A stretch of 64,000 nucleotides of DNA, taken from Campylobacter volucris (GTDB lineage: Bacteria; Campylobacterota; Campylobacteria; Campylobacterales; Campylobacteraceae). Under the pieces are notes generated by a model. The model was not told the origin of the DNA, made no database searches, and worked only from the letters and a program-made list of their open reading frames with translations. A program made the translations under genes and the position numbers. The stretch is from the NCBI RefSeq assembly GCF_008011665.1, contig NZ_VOWJ01000023.1:62001-126000 (forward strand), given 5' to 3'. Positions 26,360 through 37,906 of this stretch are shown piece by piece. Every line of letters begins with the position of its first letter. Position 1 is the first letter of the stretch.

Positions 26360-26881
26360 TTACTTTTTCTTTTTAGGAGTTACTAACATATTTACATAAC
26401 GACCTTCAAGTAAAGGTTCTTTATCTCTATCTGATATCTCTTGTACCATTTGCCAAATTTTTTCAAGCAAAGCTATAGCCGCTTCTGGAGTACCCATTTC
26501 ACGACCTTTTAGAAAAACTCTAAATTTAACATGCTTGCCTTGTTCTAAAAATTCACTAGCGTGTTTTACTTTATAATTTATATCATTTTGAGCAATTTTT
26601 ACAGAAAGTTTGATTTCTTTAACATCAATAACTTTTTGTTTTTTCTTGGCTTCTTTTTGTTTTTTCTCTTGCTGATAGCGGAATTTTCCATAGTCCATTA
26701 TTTTACATACTGGTGGTTTTGCATCAGGAGCTATCATCACTAAATCAAGCCCTAGTCTATTTGCTATATCTAAAGCTTCATCTGAACTAATAATACCATA
26801 AACTTTTCCATCATCACCTATACATCTAATCTCATCTGCCTCGATTTCATCATTTAGCAAAACTTCTTTTTCTTTACTCAA
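26360..26881 (-). CDS. infC: Translation initiation factor IF-3
   Basis: 173 residues, family length. The N-terminal domain has [17 protein letters not shown], the linker is Lys-rich ([11 protein letters not shown]), and the C-terminal domain includes [11 protein letters not shown]. The start is TTG, overlapping the thrS stop (TTGA), with GAGG upstream; an in-frame stop just before rules out a longer form. In enterobacteria infC uses AUU for autoregulation, so a rare start here may serve the same end. Downstream of thrS in the conserved thrS-infC pair. Confidence 0.97.
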   Translation of the reverse strand: MSKEKEVLLNDEIEADEIRCIGDDGKVYGIISSDEALDIANRLGLDLVMIAPDAKPPVCKIMDYGKFRYQQEKKQKEAKKKQKVIDVKEIKLSVKIAQNDINYKVKHASEFLEQGKHVKFRVFLKGREMGTPEAAIALLEKIWQMVQEISDRDKEPLLEGRYVNMLVTPKKKK

Positions 26882-28689
26882 AAGCGTACCTCACTTAATT
26901 TCTCCTTTGTTAGGGTTATAAAATCATCTAAAGTCAATGTTTTTTGTTCTTTTGCTCTTCTATCTCTTAATGCAACACTTTCATTTGCCACTTCTTCATC
27001 GCCTAATACAAGTATCATAGGAACATGTGCTTTTTCAGCTAAGCGAATTTTTTTATTTAAGCTTTCGTTTTTGGCATAAATTTCACTATCGATACCAAGC
27101 TCTAAAAGCTGTGCGGCAATTTTTTTTGCATATTCATGGTGATTTTGTGAAATTGGTACTATAGCCACTTGAGTTGGTGCTATAAAAAATGGCAACTCGC
27201 CGCCACAATGTTCTATTAAAATTCCTATAAATCTTTCAAAAGAACCTAAAATCGCACGATGAAGCATTACAGGTTGCTTTTTTTCGTTATTTGCATCGGT
27301 ATATTCAAGTTCAAAACGATTTGGCAAATTAAAATCTACTTGTATGGTTCCACATTGCCATTTTCTTTTTAGTGCATCTGTTATTTTTATATCTATTTTT
27401 GGACCATAAAAAGCTCCACCGCCTTCATCTATGCCATATTTTAAACCCTGCTCGTTTAGAGCTTCTTTTAAAGCATTAGTAGCTATATTCCAAATTTCAT
27501 CATCACCAATTGCTTTGTTTGGTTTAGTAGAAATTTCCATTTCATAGTCAAATTCAAAAGCTTTCATTAAAGTATCAACAAAACTTAAAATTTCTAAAAC
27601 TTGCTCTTTGATTTGACTTGGCATACAAAAAATATGTGCATCATCTTGAGTGAATTCTCTAACTCTAAAAAGCCCATGCAAAACACCGCTTTTTTCATGT
27701 CTATGAACCACGCCATATTCAAAAAATTTTAAAGGTAAATCTCTATAAGATCTCACATCATTTTGATAAACTTTGATATGCCCCACACAATTCATAGGTT
27801 TTATACCATATTCTTGCTCATCAATTTGAGTAAAATACATATTTTCTTTATAATTTGCATAATGCCCGCTTATTTTCCAAGCATCAGCTTTTAAAAGCTC
27901 TGGACCTCTAACTGGCTCATATCCTCTTAATCTATGAGCTTTGTATAATAAATGCTCCAACTTACTTCTTAATTTTGCACCACTACTAAGCCATATAGGA
28001 AGTCCGCCTCCTATTTCATCATCAAAAGCAAAAAGTTTCATTTCATTACCAAGCTTTCTATGATCTCTTTTTTTTGCTTCTTCTATGATTTTTAAATATT
28101 CATTTAAGCTTTCTTTATCAGCAAATGCCACACCATAAATTCTAGTGAGCATTTCTCTTTTTTCATCGCCACCTAAATATGCTCCAGCAACTCGTGTTAA
28201 TTTGAAAAATCTCAAATATATTGTATTGGGCACATGAGGACCTCTACATAGATCCTCAAAATCGCCTTGTTTATAAACACTTACCTTACCATCTGGAATT
28301 CTTAACAAAACTTCTTGTTTTAAATCATCATCTATAAATTTTTCTTTGACTTCTTGTTTTGAAAGCTCATATTTGGTTATATCTAGCTTTAATTGAGCTA
28401 GTTCTTTCATTTTCTTTTCTATCTTAGCTAGATCTTCTTCAGAAATTTTACTATTTACTCTAAAATCATAGTAAAATCCATCTTCTATAACAGGACCAAC
28501 AAAAAATTTAGCTTCTGGATATAAGCTTTTAATAGCTTGCGCCATCAAATGCGCACAAGAATGACGAATGACTTCTAAGCTATCTTTAGAATTATCAAAA
28601 AAAATCGGAGTTAAATTTGCATTATCTTTACAGCTTTGAGTGTCTATCAAAGCACCATTATCTATATATGCGATAATATCTTTTGTCAT
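26878..28689 (-). CDS. thrS: Threonyl-tRNA synthetase
   Basis: 603 residues from the ATG at 28689, with AAGGG eight bases upstream; a GTG at 28704 would add five residues. The editing domain has [12 protein letters not shown] and the class II core has motif 2 [14 protein letters not shown]. Zinc ligands lie around MNCVGH and the C-terminus is an anticodon-binding domain. The N-terminal TGS domain looks reduced, as usual in Campylobacter. It is translationally coupled to infC. Confidence 0.97.
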   Translation of the reverse strand: MTKDIIAYIDNGALIDTQSCKDNANLTPIFFDNSKDSLEVIRHSCAHLMAQAIKSLYPEAKFFVGPVIEDGFYYDFRVNSKISEEDLAKIEKKMKELAQLKLDITKYELSKQEVKEKFIDDDLKQEVLLRIPDGKVSVYKQGDFEDLCRGPHVPNTIYLRFFKLTRVAGAYLGGDEKREMLTRIYGVAFADKESLNEYLKIIEEAKKRDHRKLGNEMKLFAFDDEIGGGLPIWLSSGAKLRSKLEHLLYKAHRLRGYEPVRGPELLKADAWKISGHYANYKENMYFTQIDEQEYGIKPMNCVGHIKVYQNDVRSYRDLPLKFFEYGVVHRHEKSGVLHGLFRVREFTQDDAHIFCMPSQIKEQVLEILSFVDTLMKAFEFDYEMEISTKPNKAIGDDEIWNIATNALKEALNEQGLKYGIDEGGGAFYGPKIDIKITDALKRKWQCGTIQVDFNLPNRFELEYTDANNEKKQPVMLHRAILGSFERFIGILIEHCGGELPFFIAPTQVAIVPISQNHHEYAKKIAAQLLELGIDSEIYAKNESLNKKIRLAEKAHVPMILVLGDEEVANESVALRDRRAKEQKTLTLDDFITLTKEKLSEVRF

Positions 28690-28795
28690 TTTTACCCTTA
28701 TCACTCACCTACTTTGTGAGCTTCATTTAAAATTCTAAAGACAATTTTAGCTATGAAAACTTAATATTATTTTAAATTAAGCATATTTTATGTTT

Positions 28796-29602
28796 TTAAA
28801 TACTAGTTTTACTTGTATCTAAAATTCCATTTGTAAAAAGCCATAAAAAGATTAAACCTAAAATTATCCTATAAATTCCAAATGGTATAAAATTTATCTT
28901 ACCAATAAGCTTTAAAAAAATTTTAATCACTATAAATGCTGTTATAAATGCTGTTATAAAACCTATTGACAAAGGTATGAAATTATTCACATTATTTAAA
29001 ATTTCTGGCTCTTTATAAATACTATAAGAAGTTGCAGCTATCATAGTAGGAATCGCAAGTAAAAATGAAAATTCAGAAGCAATTTTACGATCAAGTCCTA
29101 ACAACAACCCCCCAATAATACTAGCACCACTTCTTGAAGTCCCTGGTATGATAGCTAAAGCTTGAGTTAAGCCTATTAAAAAAGCCTGCTTATAGCTTAC
29201 CTCATCTAAAGAATGTATAGCATAATCTTTTTTTCTATGTTTAAGCTCTATAATGATAAATATAATACCCCCTATAATAAGCATAGTGGCTACCGTATAA
29301 CCATTAAATAATTCTTTTAAAAATTTATACATTATAAAGCCTACACCACCTGCTGGTAAAAAACCCACAAATAATTTAAGCCATATGTCTATTTTTTGGG
29401 CTAGTCTATCTTTAAATATAAAAATCACAGCTAGGATAGATCCAAGCTGGATTATGATAAAAAAACTACGCCAAAAATCATCAATTTGCAAACGCAAAAG
29501 CTCTGCTCCTAAGATCATATGACCTGTAGAAGAAACAGGTAAAAATTCAGTCAAACCTTCTATGATTCCTAGGATTAAAGCATAATAATATTCTATATTC
29601 AT
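28796..29602 (-). CDS. uppP: Undecaprenyl-diphosphatase UppP (BacA)
   Basis: 268 residues, about eight membrane helices. The family motif [14 protein letters not shown] lies at about 14-27 and the second motif [10 protein letters not shown] near 155. It recycles undecaprenyl pyrophosphate for peptidoglycan and glycan carriers and gives bacitracin tolerance. The start overlaps the stop of the OPT transporter gene (ATGA). It carries a 12-bp tandem duplication in a membrane helix. Confidence 0.96.
   Translation of the reverse strand: MNIEYYYALILGIIEGLTEFLPVSSTGHMILGAELLRLQIDDFWRSFFIIIQLGSILAVIFIFKDRLAQKIDIWLKLFVGFLPAGGVGFIMYKFLKELFNGYTVATMLIIGGIIFIIIELKHRKKDYAIHSLDEVSYKQAFLIGLTQALAIIPGTSRSGASIIGGLLLGLDRKIASEFSFLLAIPTMIAATSYSIYKEPEILNNVNNFIPLSIGFITAFITAFIVIKIFLKLIGKINFIPFGIYRIILGLIFLWLFTNGILDTSKTSI
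28931..28954 (-). repeat. 12-bp perfect tandem duplication inside uppP
   Basis: Copies at 28931-28942 and 28943-28954 give ITAF-ITAF in a membrane helix, frame kept. Confidence 0.8.
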
Positions 29603-31584
29603 TTTTTAAGCACTCTTTTTATAAAAATAAATATAATCATTACAAAAACAATTAAACCAATACTTTCACTATTTTGAAAAGAACTTGTTATTGCAAGTGG
29701 ATTTTCAATGCCATATTTACTCACAGAAAATACCGTTAAACCAGCTATAAGCACACCAAAAATACTTTCTCCTACTATCAATCCTGAAGCAAATAAAATG
29801 CCTTTTTGTTCATGCTCTTGTATAAGTTCTTTTTTGTGTGCGTTGTTGTGATATTTTCTCTCAAGACGCTTTTTGGTTAAATATGCTATTAAGCCACCTA
29901 TAAACAAAGGCGTACTTACAACAGGTGGTAAATAAATACCTATACCAACGGCCAAAGGAGGTAAAGACATATTTTTCTTTCTTAATAAACGATCTATGAT
30001 AATAACACCAATTCCTACAAAAGCTCCTATAATAATATAATTCCAATCCATATTGGCATTAAAAATACCTTGAGCTATGGTATTCATTAAATTTGCTTGT
30101 GGTGCTGCTAAAGCATTTGCCGCATCCATATCTTCTCTTGGCATAGCACCTACAAAACCATAGGCCTGATAAAGCAAATTTAAAACAGGAGCTATAGCTA
30201 AGGCCCCAAAAAAACATCCTATAATCAAAGAAACTTGTTGTTTCCAAGGAGTAGCTCCTACCAAATAACCTGTTTTTAAATCTTGCAAGTTATCATTAGA
30301 TATAGCTGCAGTCGCTAAAATAACACTGGTGGTAAAAATAGCAAAAGCGATTGCAAATTTAGCCATTAAAGGATCGCTAAATAAATTTATTTTATATCCT
30401 ATTAATAATATAATCAAAGAAGAAACCATAATAGCTATAATGCCTATACCTGATATAGGAGATGAAGAAGATCCAACCAATCCTGCCATATAACCACAAG
30501 CTGATGCGACAAAAAATCCTATAAAAACAGCTAATAAAGTCCCCAAAAACGCAAAAAGTACTTGATGAGAGCTAGACAAATTTGAATCAGCCACAAAAGC
30601 ATAAAAAGATACAAACAAACCAAAAACCATTAATGCAAATAAAATCAACATCACCTTCAAAGATAAATCTGTATCTTTAGAATCTTTATAAACATTAAAA
30701 GATGTTGTTTTGAGTAAATTTCTTATTCCTTCATATACAGGTTTTGCAAGTTCAAGTAAAGTCCATAAAGCTGCTATAGCTATAGCACCTGTACCTATAA
30801 GACGCACTTTTTGTGCCCAAATTTGATTAGCTATATCTAAAGCACTTAAGCTTATATCAAAACTTTCTTTAGCAGAAAAATAAGGGACAAATACCGCCCA
30901 AGCTAAAATCATCCCTGCAAGCAAAGCTACTCCACCAGCTATTCCTACTAAATACCCAGCTCCTAATAAAGCTACGGAATATCCCATAGATAAACCAAAA
31001 GCCATTTTTTGCCACATAAAAGCAAAACTACTCCCACCTGCAATTAATTTAAATCCACTTAAAAACAAACTCACTATCGATGCTAAAATGGCCCCTAAGC
31101 CTATTTCTTTTAAACCAATTTTTCCTTTTTTATCAGCTTGATCTTTGTTAGCAACCTTTAAAATTTCAGCCGCAGCGCGTCCTTCAGGATATGCTAATTT
31201 ACTTTCAACAACCATAGTTTTTCTCAAAGGTATGGTAAAAAGCACCCCTAAACCTCCACCGCAAAGACAAAGCATAAAAGTCAGCCATAAAGGAAATTCA
31301 AACCAATATCCACACATAAAAAGACCTGGGATGACAAAAATTACTGCCGAAAGCGTTCCTGCAGCAGAAACTTGAGTTTGAACCATATTGTTTTCTAAAA
31401 TGTTTGAATCTTTAAAGAATTTTAAAACTGCCATTGCAATCACAACAGCAGGAATCGAAGTAGAAAAAGTAAGACCCACCTTAAGCCCCAAATAAACATT
31501 TGAAGCTGTAAAAATAACCGTTAAAATACTTCCTAAAATTATACCTCTAAGCGTAAGCTCTGGTAATGAATTTTTCCTATACAT
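29599..31584 (-). CDS. OPT-family oligopeptide transporter
   Basis: 661 residues from the ATG at 31584 (MYRKNSL), with GAGAGG upstream; the frame extends to 31617 but would overlap nrdA. Around 14-16 hydrophobic helices and family features such as [16 protein letters not shown] at the N-terminus, plus [13 protein letters not shown] and [15 protein letters not shown] proteins import short peptides or metal-chelate compounds. The same gene precedes uppP in C. jejuni. Substrate unknown. Confidence 0.92.
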   Translation of the reverse strand: MYRKNSLPELTLRGIILGSILTVIFTASNVYLGLKVGLTFSTSIPAVVIAMAVLKFFKDSNILENNMVQTQVSAAGTLSAVIFVIPGLFMCGYWFEFPLWLTFMLCLCGGGLGVLFTIPLRKTMVVESKLAYPEGRAAAEILKVANKDQADKKGKIGLKEIGLGAILASIVSLFLSGFKLIAGGSSFAFMWQKMAFGLSMGYSVALLGAGYLVGIAGGVALLAGMILAWAVFVPYFSAKESFDISLSALDIANQIWAQKVRLIGTGAIAIAALWTLLELAKPVYEGIRNLLKTTSFNVYKDSKDTDLSLKVMLILFALMVFGLFVSFYAFVADSNLSSSHQVLFAFLGTLLAVFIGFFVASACGYMAGLVGSSSSPISGIGIIAIMVSSLIILLIGYKINLFSDPLMAKFAIAFAIFTTSVILATAAISNDNLQDLKTGYLVGATPWKQQVSLIIGCFFGALAIAPVLNLLYQAYGFVGAMPREDMDAANALAAPQANLMNTIAQGIFNANMDWNYIIIGAFVGIGVIIIDRLLRKKNMSLPPLAVGIGIYLPPVVSTPLFIGGLIAYLTKKRLERKYHNNAHKKELIQEHEQKGILFASGLIVGESIFGVLIAGLTVFSVSKYGIENPLAITSSFQNSESIGLIVFVMIIFIFIKRVLKK

Positions 31585-31600
31585 ATTTGCCTCTCCATTT

Positions 31601-33970
31601 TCACTGACAACCTTCACATTCTATAGAACGATCTGCTACATTAACCTTTTCACTATCTGGACTTTCACTTCTTAAATAATAAGTTGATTTTATACCAAGC
31701 TCCCATGCTAGTTGATAAATTTCATTTAAATATCCACCACTTGCTTTATCTAAAGATACAAAGATATTTAAAGATTGACCTTGATCTATCCATTTACCGC
31801 GTATAGCAGCAGCTTTAACTAAAATCTTTTGATCTAATTCATAAGCAGGGGTATAATACTGCCAAGTGTCAAGATTTAAATTTGGAACCACAGTAGGTAT
31901 CATACCGCTTAAATTTTGCTCAAACCATTTTCTTTTATACACAGGCTCTATGGTTTGAGTAGTTCCAACCAAAATCGATATAGAAGAAGTTGGTGCTATA
32001 GCCATCAAATAACCATTTCTAATACCATCTCTTTTGAGCTTTTCTCTTAATTTTTCCCAATCACACTCACTTTGAGAAAACAATCCATCGCTAATTGTAA
32101 GTTTTTTAGCATTTTCATTAGCCACATCTATAGGAACTATACCCTTGCTCCAATTAGAACCTTCAAAATCAGGATATTTTCCTTTTTCTAAAGCCAAATT
32201 AGAACTAGCCAAAATAGCTTCATAGCTAATCATTTCCATAATGCGATCTATTCTTTCAAAATGCTCACTAGAACCCCAATGAATTTGATCTTGTGCTAGC
32301 ATTTGTGCTTCACCCATTACACCAAGTCCTATAGCACGAGATTTCAAGTTGGTATTTTTTACTTTTAAATGAGGATAAAAATTTAAATCAATTACATTAT
32401 CAAGCATTCTAATAGCTGTTGGGACAACTCTTTGGATATCTTCTTTTGTATTAATTTTGCTTAAATTTATACTAGCTAGATTACAAACTGCGGTTTTACC
32501 TTCGTTTTTAAATTTTTCTACTATATAAACTTTTTTACCATTAATGCTATCTAAGGTAGAAATTTTCTTAGCAAATTTTTCATAACCACCATCGATGATT
32601 ATTTCATCGTCTTCATTAAAATTTTCAAAACTACCATCTTCATAAGTAACTTTTATTTGATAGTAATTTGGCTCTGTGTTTTGAAAAATTTCTGTACATA
32701 AATTTGAACTTCTTATGATCCCACTATGTGCATTTGGATTTGCTTTATTTGCACTATCTTTAAAACACAAAAATGGCAAACCGCTTTCAAAATAACTAAG
32801 CAGTATTTTTTTCCAAAGCTCTTTAGCATCAATTATTTCTTTAGCTATGCTTTCATCTTTTTCGTATTCTTCATATTTTTGCTCAAAAGCCTCACCATAT
32901 AAATCACACAAATCTTGCGTATCAGCTGGATCAAATAAAGTCCATTTTCCATTTTCTCTTACACGCTTCATAAATAAATCATTCACCCATAAAGCCGGAA
33001 AAAGCTCATGAGCTCTTCTTCTTTCTTCACCTGAATTTTTACGCAAGTCTAAAAAGTCATTTATATCCATGTGCCAAGGTTCTATATAAACTGCAATCGC
33101 ACCTTTTCTAGTACCAAGCTGATCTACTGCTACTGCTATATCATTAGTAATTTTTAAAAATGGTATTATCCCACCAGCCGCATTTTTATGTCCATCTATA
33201 CTTCCGCCCATAGCACGCACTTTAGACCAATCCCAGCCTATACCACCACCAAATTTAGACAAAAGCGCCATTTCTTGATAAGAATCAAAAATTCCTTCTA
33301 TGTTATCAGGCGTGCTTCCTATATAACATGAGCTTAATTGATGTCTTGTGGTTCTAGCATTAGACAGAGTTGGAGTTGCACACATCACTTCAAATTTGGA
33401 AATTAAATCATAAAATTTCTTAGCCCAAGTTTGGGAATCCAGCTCATTTTGTGCTAAAAACATCGCAATAGCCATAAACATATGCTGTGGAAGCTCTATG
33501 GGATTGCCTTTAGAATCTTTAATTAAATATCTATCATATAAAGTTTTAATCCCAAGATAGGTAAATTGCAAATCTCTGTTTGGATCTATATAGGAATTTA
33601 AATCATCTAAATCATACTTTTCTTTTAGACCGAGTAAAATTCTACCTTCTTTCTCACCTTTTTCAAGGTATTCTCTTAAATGCTTATATCCGCTATATCC
33701 ACTTACTTTTTTATAAAGATCATATAAAAACAATCTTGCAGCAACAAAAGTCCAATTAGGCCTATCTATATCTATTTTATCTACAGCTGTTTTTATAAGA
33801 GTTTGTTGGATTTCTTCAGTACTTATACCATCGCGAAATTGAATTTTAGCATCAACTTCAAGCTCACTTTGACTTACATTATCCAAATTTGCTACAGCAT
33901 CTGTGGTATATTTTTTAATTTTAGACACATCTAATTCTTCTGTGCGTCCATTTCTTTTTAATACCTTCAT
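31601..33970 (-). CDS. nrdA: Class I ribonucleotide reductase, large (alpha) subunit
   Basis: 789 residues. An N-terminal ATP-cone (VLKRNGRTEELD), substrate-binding and active-site segments (SSNLCTEIFQNT with the catalytic-loop Cys), and a C-terminal redox pair in ECEGCQ (Cys785, Cys788). Reduces ribonucleotides to deoxyribonucleotides with a separate beta subunit not in this window. It lies 14 bases downstream of purB, so nucleotide-synthesis genes are grouped. Confidence 0.96.
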   Translation of the reverse strand: MKVLKRNGRTEELDVSKIKKYTTDAVANLDNVSQSELEVDAKIQFRDGISTEEIQQTLIKTAVDKIDIDRPNWTFVAARLFLYDLYKKVSGYSGYKHLREYLEKGEKEGRILLGLKEKYDLDDLNSYIDPNRDLQFTYLGIKTLYDRYLIKDSKGNPIELPQHMFMAIAMFLAQNELDSQTWAKKFYDLISKFEVMCATPTLSNARTTRHQLSSCYIGSTPDNIEGIFDSYQEMALLSKFGGGIGWDWSKVRAMGGSIDGHKNAAGGIIPFLKITNDIAVAVDQLGTRKGAIAVYIEPWHMDINDFLDLRKNSGEERRRAHELFPALWVNDLFMKRVRENGKWTLFDPADTQDLCDLYGEAFEQKYEEYEKDESIAKEIIDAKELWKKILLSYFESGLPFLCFKDSANKANPNAHSGIIRSSNLCTEIFQNTEPNYYQIKVTYEDGSFENFNEDDEIIIDGGYEKFAKKISTLDSINGKKVYIVEKFKNEGKTAVCNLASINLSKINTKEDIQRVVPTAIRMLDNVIDLNFYPHLKVKNTNLKSRAIGLGVMGEAQMLAQDQIHWGSSEHFERIDRIMEMISYEAILASSNLALEKGKYPDFEGSNWSKGIVPIDVANENAKKLTISDGLFSQSECDWEKLREKLKRDGIRNGYLMAIAPTSSISILVGTTQTIEPVYKRKWFEQNLSGMIPTVVPNLNLDTWQYYTPAYELDQKILVKAAAIRGKWIDQGQSLNIFVSLDKASGGYLNEIYQLAWELGIKSTYYLRSESPDSEKVNVADRSIECEGCQ

Positions 33971-33984
33971 TTTTCCAACCCCTC

Positions 33985-35313
33985 TTATTGAAATGTTCTG
34001 TTAAAAATTTTATCTACATTTTTTGTGTAATAATCATAATTAAAACACTCTCTTATATCTGCCTCATTTAAAGATTTTTTAAGATCTTCATCGTTTAAAA
34101 GTGCTGTCAAAAACAAACTCTCACCTTTTTCATTTAAAGCCGACTTACCATTTTGTAAATCTTGCCAAACTTTCATTGCGTTTTTTTGAACTATTTTATA
34201 AGCATTTTCTCGACTGATGCCCTTTAATGGTAACTCAAGCAATACTCTTTGAGAAAATACAAGACCCCCTGTTAAATTTAAATTTTTCATCATATTTTCT
34301 GGATATACAAGTAATTTTTCTATCACCCCACAAAGTCTTGATAACATAAAATCAGTAGTTATAAAAGCATCTGGCAATATAAATCTTTCAACACTAGAAT
34401 GGGATATATCTCTTTCATGCCATAAAGCTACATTTTCCAAAGCTGGAGTAACATAAGATCTTATAATCCTACAAAGTCCTGTTATATTTTCACTTAAAAC
34501 TGGATTTCTCTTATGCGGCATAGCAGAGCTTCCTTTTTGCCCGCTTGAAAAATATTCTTCAGCTTCATAAACTTCAGTCCTTTGAAAATGGCGAATCGCT
34601 ACAGCAATTTGTTCACAACTTGAAGCTAAAATCGCTAATGCTGAAATCACTTGAGCGTATCTGTCTCTTTGTATGATTTGATTAGAAACTAAAGCGGGTT
34701 TAAGACCTAAATTTTTGCAAACTTCTTCTTCAAATTCAAGCGGTGCATGAGCAAAATTTCCCATAGCTCCACTAATTTTACCATGACTGATAACTTCTTT
34801 AGCGCGGATGATTAAATCCTTAGCATGTATCAAAGAATCATACCAAATAGCCATTACCAAACCAAAAGTTATAGGCTCTCCATGAATTCCATGACTTCTT
34901 CCAACCATAAGAGTATTTTTGTGCTCATAAGCTCTAGTTTTAATAACTTTTAAAAGCTCATCCAAATCTTGTAGTATCAACTCTAAACTTTCTTTAATTT
35001 GCAAAGCTACAGCCGTATCGATACAATCTGAGCTTGTCATCGCATAATGCACAAAACGACTTTCATCTCCTAAATTTTCACTAATATTGGTTAAAAAAGC
35101 TATAACATCGTGCTTGGTAGTTTTTTCTATTTCATCGATTCTTGCTATATCAAATTTTGCATTTTTTAGAATTTTTTCACAATCTTCATCATTGATAAGT
35201 CCAAGTTTATTCCAAGCTTTTACCGCGGCTAATTCTACTTTTAACCAAGCATCATATTTTGCTTGAATATCCCATTTTTTAGCCATAACTTCTCTGCTAT
35301 ATCTTTCAACCAT
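33985..35313 (-). CDS. purB: Adenylosuccinate lyase
   Basis: 442 residues of the fumarase/aspartase superfamily. The signature loop GSSAMPHKRNPVLSENI holds the flexible catalytic serine, and MTSSDCIDTA and VGRSHGIHGEP supply other active-site residues. Catalyses two steps of purine synthesis: SAICAR to AICAR and adenylosuccinate to AMP. Upstream of nrdA and divergent from the pseudouridine synthase. Confidence 0.97.
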   Translation of the reverse strand: MVERYSREVMAKKWDIQAKYDAWLKVELAAVKAWNKLGLINDEDCEKILKNAKFDIARIDEIEKTTKHDVIAFLTNISENLGDESRFVHYAMTSSDCIDTAVALQIKESLELILQDLDELLKVIKTRAYEHKNTLMVGRSHGIHGEPITFGLVMAIWYDSLIHAKDLIIRAKEVISHGKISGAMGNFAHAPLEFEEEVCKNLGLKPALVSNQIIQRDRYAQVISALAILASSCEQIAVAIRHFQRTEVYEAEEYFSSGQKGSSAMPHKRNPVLSENITGLCRIIRSYVTPALENVALWHERDISHSSVERFILPDAFITTDFMLSRLCGVIEKLLVYPENMMKNLNLTGGLVFSQRVLLELPLKGISRENAYKIVQKNAMKVWQDLQNGKSALNEKGESLFLTALLNDEDLKKSLNEADIRECFNYDYYTKNVDKIFNRTFQ

Positions 35314-35403
35314 TTTAAGACCTTTTTTTGTATTATATAAATAAATACTTTTTTATAAAAAAGCATTTATTTTATCTAACTTTATTTTACACTAGGATTA
35401 AAA

Positions 35404-36294
35404 TTGCCTTATATAAAAATTAAACTTTCAAATAATGGAAAAAAAGCTTTTAGAGTGCTTATGGATGAACTAAAAATTTCTATAAATGAAGCTCAAAAAA
35501 TCATAGATAAAAAAAGACTTTTTTGCAATGGAAATTTAGTAGAAGAAAAAAATAAAATTTTAGATGGATCAATAGAATTGATAACATATGAAAACAACCC
35601 CAAAGGCATAGATATAGTATATGAAAATGATGATTTTGCAGTAGTTGAAAAACCAAGCGGAGTTTTAACCCACCCAAATGGAAGAAATTGTACATATAGC
35701 CTTTGCGATGAAATTTGGCATTTATGGGGAGAGAAAGCTTGTGTAGCTCATAGACTAGACAAAGAAACTAGCGGACTTATACTCATAGCAAAAAATAAAA
35801 AATCTCAAATAGAATTTAAAACTATGTTTGAAAAAAGACTTATAGAAAAAAATTATATAGCTTTAGTAAATGGTAAAACACAACCATTTTTTGCAGTAAA
35901 TGAAAGTATGAGTTTAGAAAAAAACTATGATAATATTAAAACTAGAATGTGTATAGACATAAATGGGAAAAATGCTATTACGCATTTTGAAACATTAGAA
36001 TATATAGATCATTTAAATGCTAGTTTAATTTTAGCAAAACCTTTAACGGGAAGACAACATCAAATTCGCCTTCATTTGTTTCATGTGAAACATAAAATTT
36101 TTGGAGAACCTTTATATGGTTTAGAAAAAAAAGATATAGAAAAAATCTTAGATAACAAACTAAATGAAAAAGAAAGGGTGCAAATAACAGGAGCCAAAAG
36201 ATTGCTTTTGCATTCTCATAGCTTGAAATTTAGTTATAATAATGAAAATTATTTCATAAAATCAAAAAAAGATATAAAAGAAGAATTTTTTTAA
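35404..36294 (+). CDS. RluA-family rRNA/tRNA pseudouridine synthase
   Basis: 296 residues from a TTG start with AGGAT upstream; no ATG is available near it. An N-terminal S4-like RNA-binding domain (about 1-65) precedes the catalytic domain with the conserved HRLDKETSGLI (catalytic Asp) and GRQHQIRLH. The same gene sits next to purB in C. jejuni. The target uridines cannot be assigned. Confidence 0.92.
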   Translation: MPYIKIKLSNNGKKAFRVLMDELKISINEAQKIIDKKRLFCNGNLVEEKNKILDGSIELITYENNPKGIDIVYENDDFAVVEKPSGVLTHPNGRNCTYSLCDEIWHLWGEKACVAHRLDKETSGLILIAKNKKSQIEFKTMFEKRLIEKNYIALVNGKTQPFFAVNESMSLEKNYDNIKTRMCIDINGKNAITHFETLEYIDHLNASLILAKPLTGRQHQIRLHLFHVKHKIFGEPLYGLEKKDIEKILDNKLNEKERVQITGAKRLLLHSHSLKFSYNNENYFIKSKKDIKEEFF

Positions 36295-36310
36295 AAAACA
36301 GGAATTTTTA

Positions 36311-37373
36311 ATGGCTAAACAAAAAAGTGATAACAATTTAATAAATATATACACAAAAACTAGAGATATTATGGGGGGGGGCGTAAGCAGCTTAATATAG
36401 GATATTATTGCTCAACCCAAATAGGAGATACAATATTAAGTCTTAAAATGCTTTATTCTATTAAGCATATTTATAATGCCAAAATTATTATTTTTATAGA
36501 AAATCACAATCTAAAAAATCTTTTAAACTTAAATTTTATTAATCAAATACAATTAATAAATAAAAACAATATAATACAAAAAATCAATAATCATAAATTA
36601 GATTACCTTATAAGCTATATTTCAACATATTCGATAATACAATTATTAGAACAAACAAACGCTAAAAAATATAATAAAAGCAAAATTTAAAAGCATATTA
36701 TCTATGAAATGTAAAGTTGTATTTTTTAATATATTAAAAAGAATACACAACAATAAAAATATTGAAGATTTGATGCTATATTATGCAAGAAAAATACAAC
36801 CAAAAATATTTAATAAAAAGATTAAAAATTTATATTTTAATATTAGCATACAAACGGTACAAAAAAAATAAAAATTTAATAAATAAATTTTTATATAACA
36901 ATAGAATTAATAATTTTATCATTATCAATCCATTTAGCATATCTACCAAATTTAATTTAAATATATTTTTATATTTTGATCTGATTCAAAAAATATTAAA
37001 TACTAAAAATATAAGTATAGTTATTCCAACTTATAATAGGGTTTATAAATATTTTATAGAAAAAATTACAGAATTTGATTCAAAACTTTTGACAAAAATA
37101 TTTATTTTTCAAAATAACAACGATATTTTAAATCTTGTAGAATTAATATCTAAATCAAAATGCGTAATCAGTCCTTCAACTGGAGTTATACATATAGCAA
37201 ATAATTTAAAAATTTCTAGCATGGGACTATATTCAAAAAAAGATAGTATATATTGGTCAACATATAATAAAAATTATGTTTTTATTGATGCAATACATAA
37301 TAAATTTTCACGCAATGATGCAGATAAAATCATATCTGATGTTATAAATAAATTGCAAAAATATATAAGCTAG
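36311..37373 (+). pseudogene. Glycosyltransferase family 9 (heptosyltransferase-like), frameshifted
   Basis: Starts at an ATG with AGGAA, 16 bases after the pseudouridine synthase. A G9 tract at codons 21-24 ends the current frame after 29 residues. With ten G the frame enters NIGYYCSTQIGDTILSLKML, a GT9 N-terminal motif (open from 36382 to 36690). A second shift near the A6 run at 36664-36669 leads into a short frame (to 36871), and a third at the A8 run at 36861-36868 leads to the C-terminal frame (36783-37373) with VISPSTGVIHIA, the GT9 donor-site motif. Three breaks mean that no simple G-tract change restores the whole protein. Probably a decayed contingency gene for surface glycan; homopolymer sequencing error is the alternative. 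Confidence 0.75.
36373..36381 (+). repeat. G9 tract in the glycosyltransferase reading frame
   Basis: Nine consecutive G within codons of the broken gene. One more G would join the first 20 codons to the heptosyltransferase-like frame; eight G gives a stop three codons later. Confidence 0.93.
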
Positions 37374-37906
37374 AAAAACTTATATATTTTACAATGACAC
37401 TATTATTAATTTTAAGATATTTTAAATACTACTAAACTCATTAAATAAATATCACCATAAGAAACATAAATTTATATAATACAAATTATAAAAATTAATC
37501 TTTTTCTAATTTTAAAATCTTGTCTGTTTGTATTGCTATTAGAATTTTTTATTTGGCTTGCTAAAATCTCTACAATAATTACAAGATTTATAAAAATTTT
37601 GTATATAAAATTCTAAAATTCTTTCTCTATTATCATCTAAATTTATAAAATCTCCGTTAAATTCATCTAAACCTTTAAGTCTTGATAAAGAACTATAAAT
37701 AGGGTATACAAAAATAGCTCCATTTGGTACTAAAGATTTATTTTCCAATCTTTTTAATAATTTTTATTATATCTCTTTAGTTTTATTATATTTGTAAATT
37801 TTATCTATATCATATCAATAGTCTATAGTGTTATATAAATTTATTTTAAAATATATTTGGCTTAATATATCTTTTCTGAAATAATTCATTATTTATCAAA
37901 TCTTGT
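37374..37906 (-). other. Gene-poor stretch with one decayed coding remnant
   Basis: Very AT-rich sequence with no intact gene. On the minus strand 37539-37748 encodes 69 codons from a TTG (GAIFVYPIYSSLSRLKGLD, ending CNYCRDFSKPNKKF) without a convincing ribosome site and with a stop just upstream. It looks like the 3' end of a lost gene, perhaps a glycan-related protein, since similar Cys-rich ends occur in such loci; this is a guess. Nothing else is visible. Confidence 0.4.

Noticed and set aside
36783-37373. Independent glycosyltransferase gene
   Set aside because: It has only the C-terminal half of the GT9 fold, no ribosome site, and an in-frame stop just before; the N-terminal half lies directly upstream in other frames.
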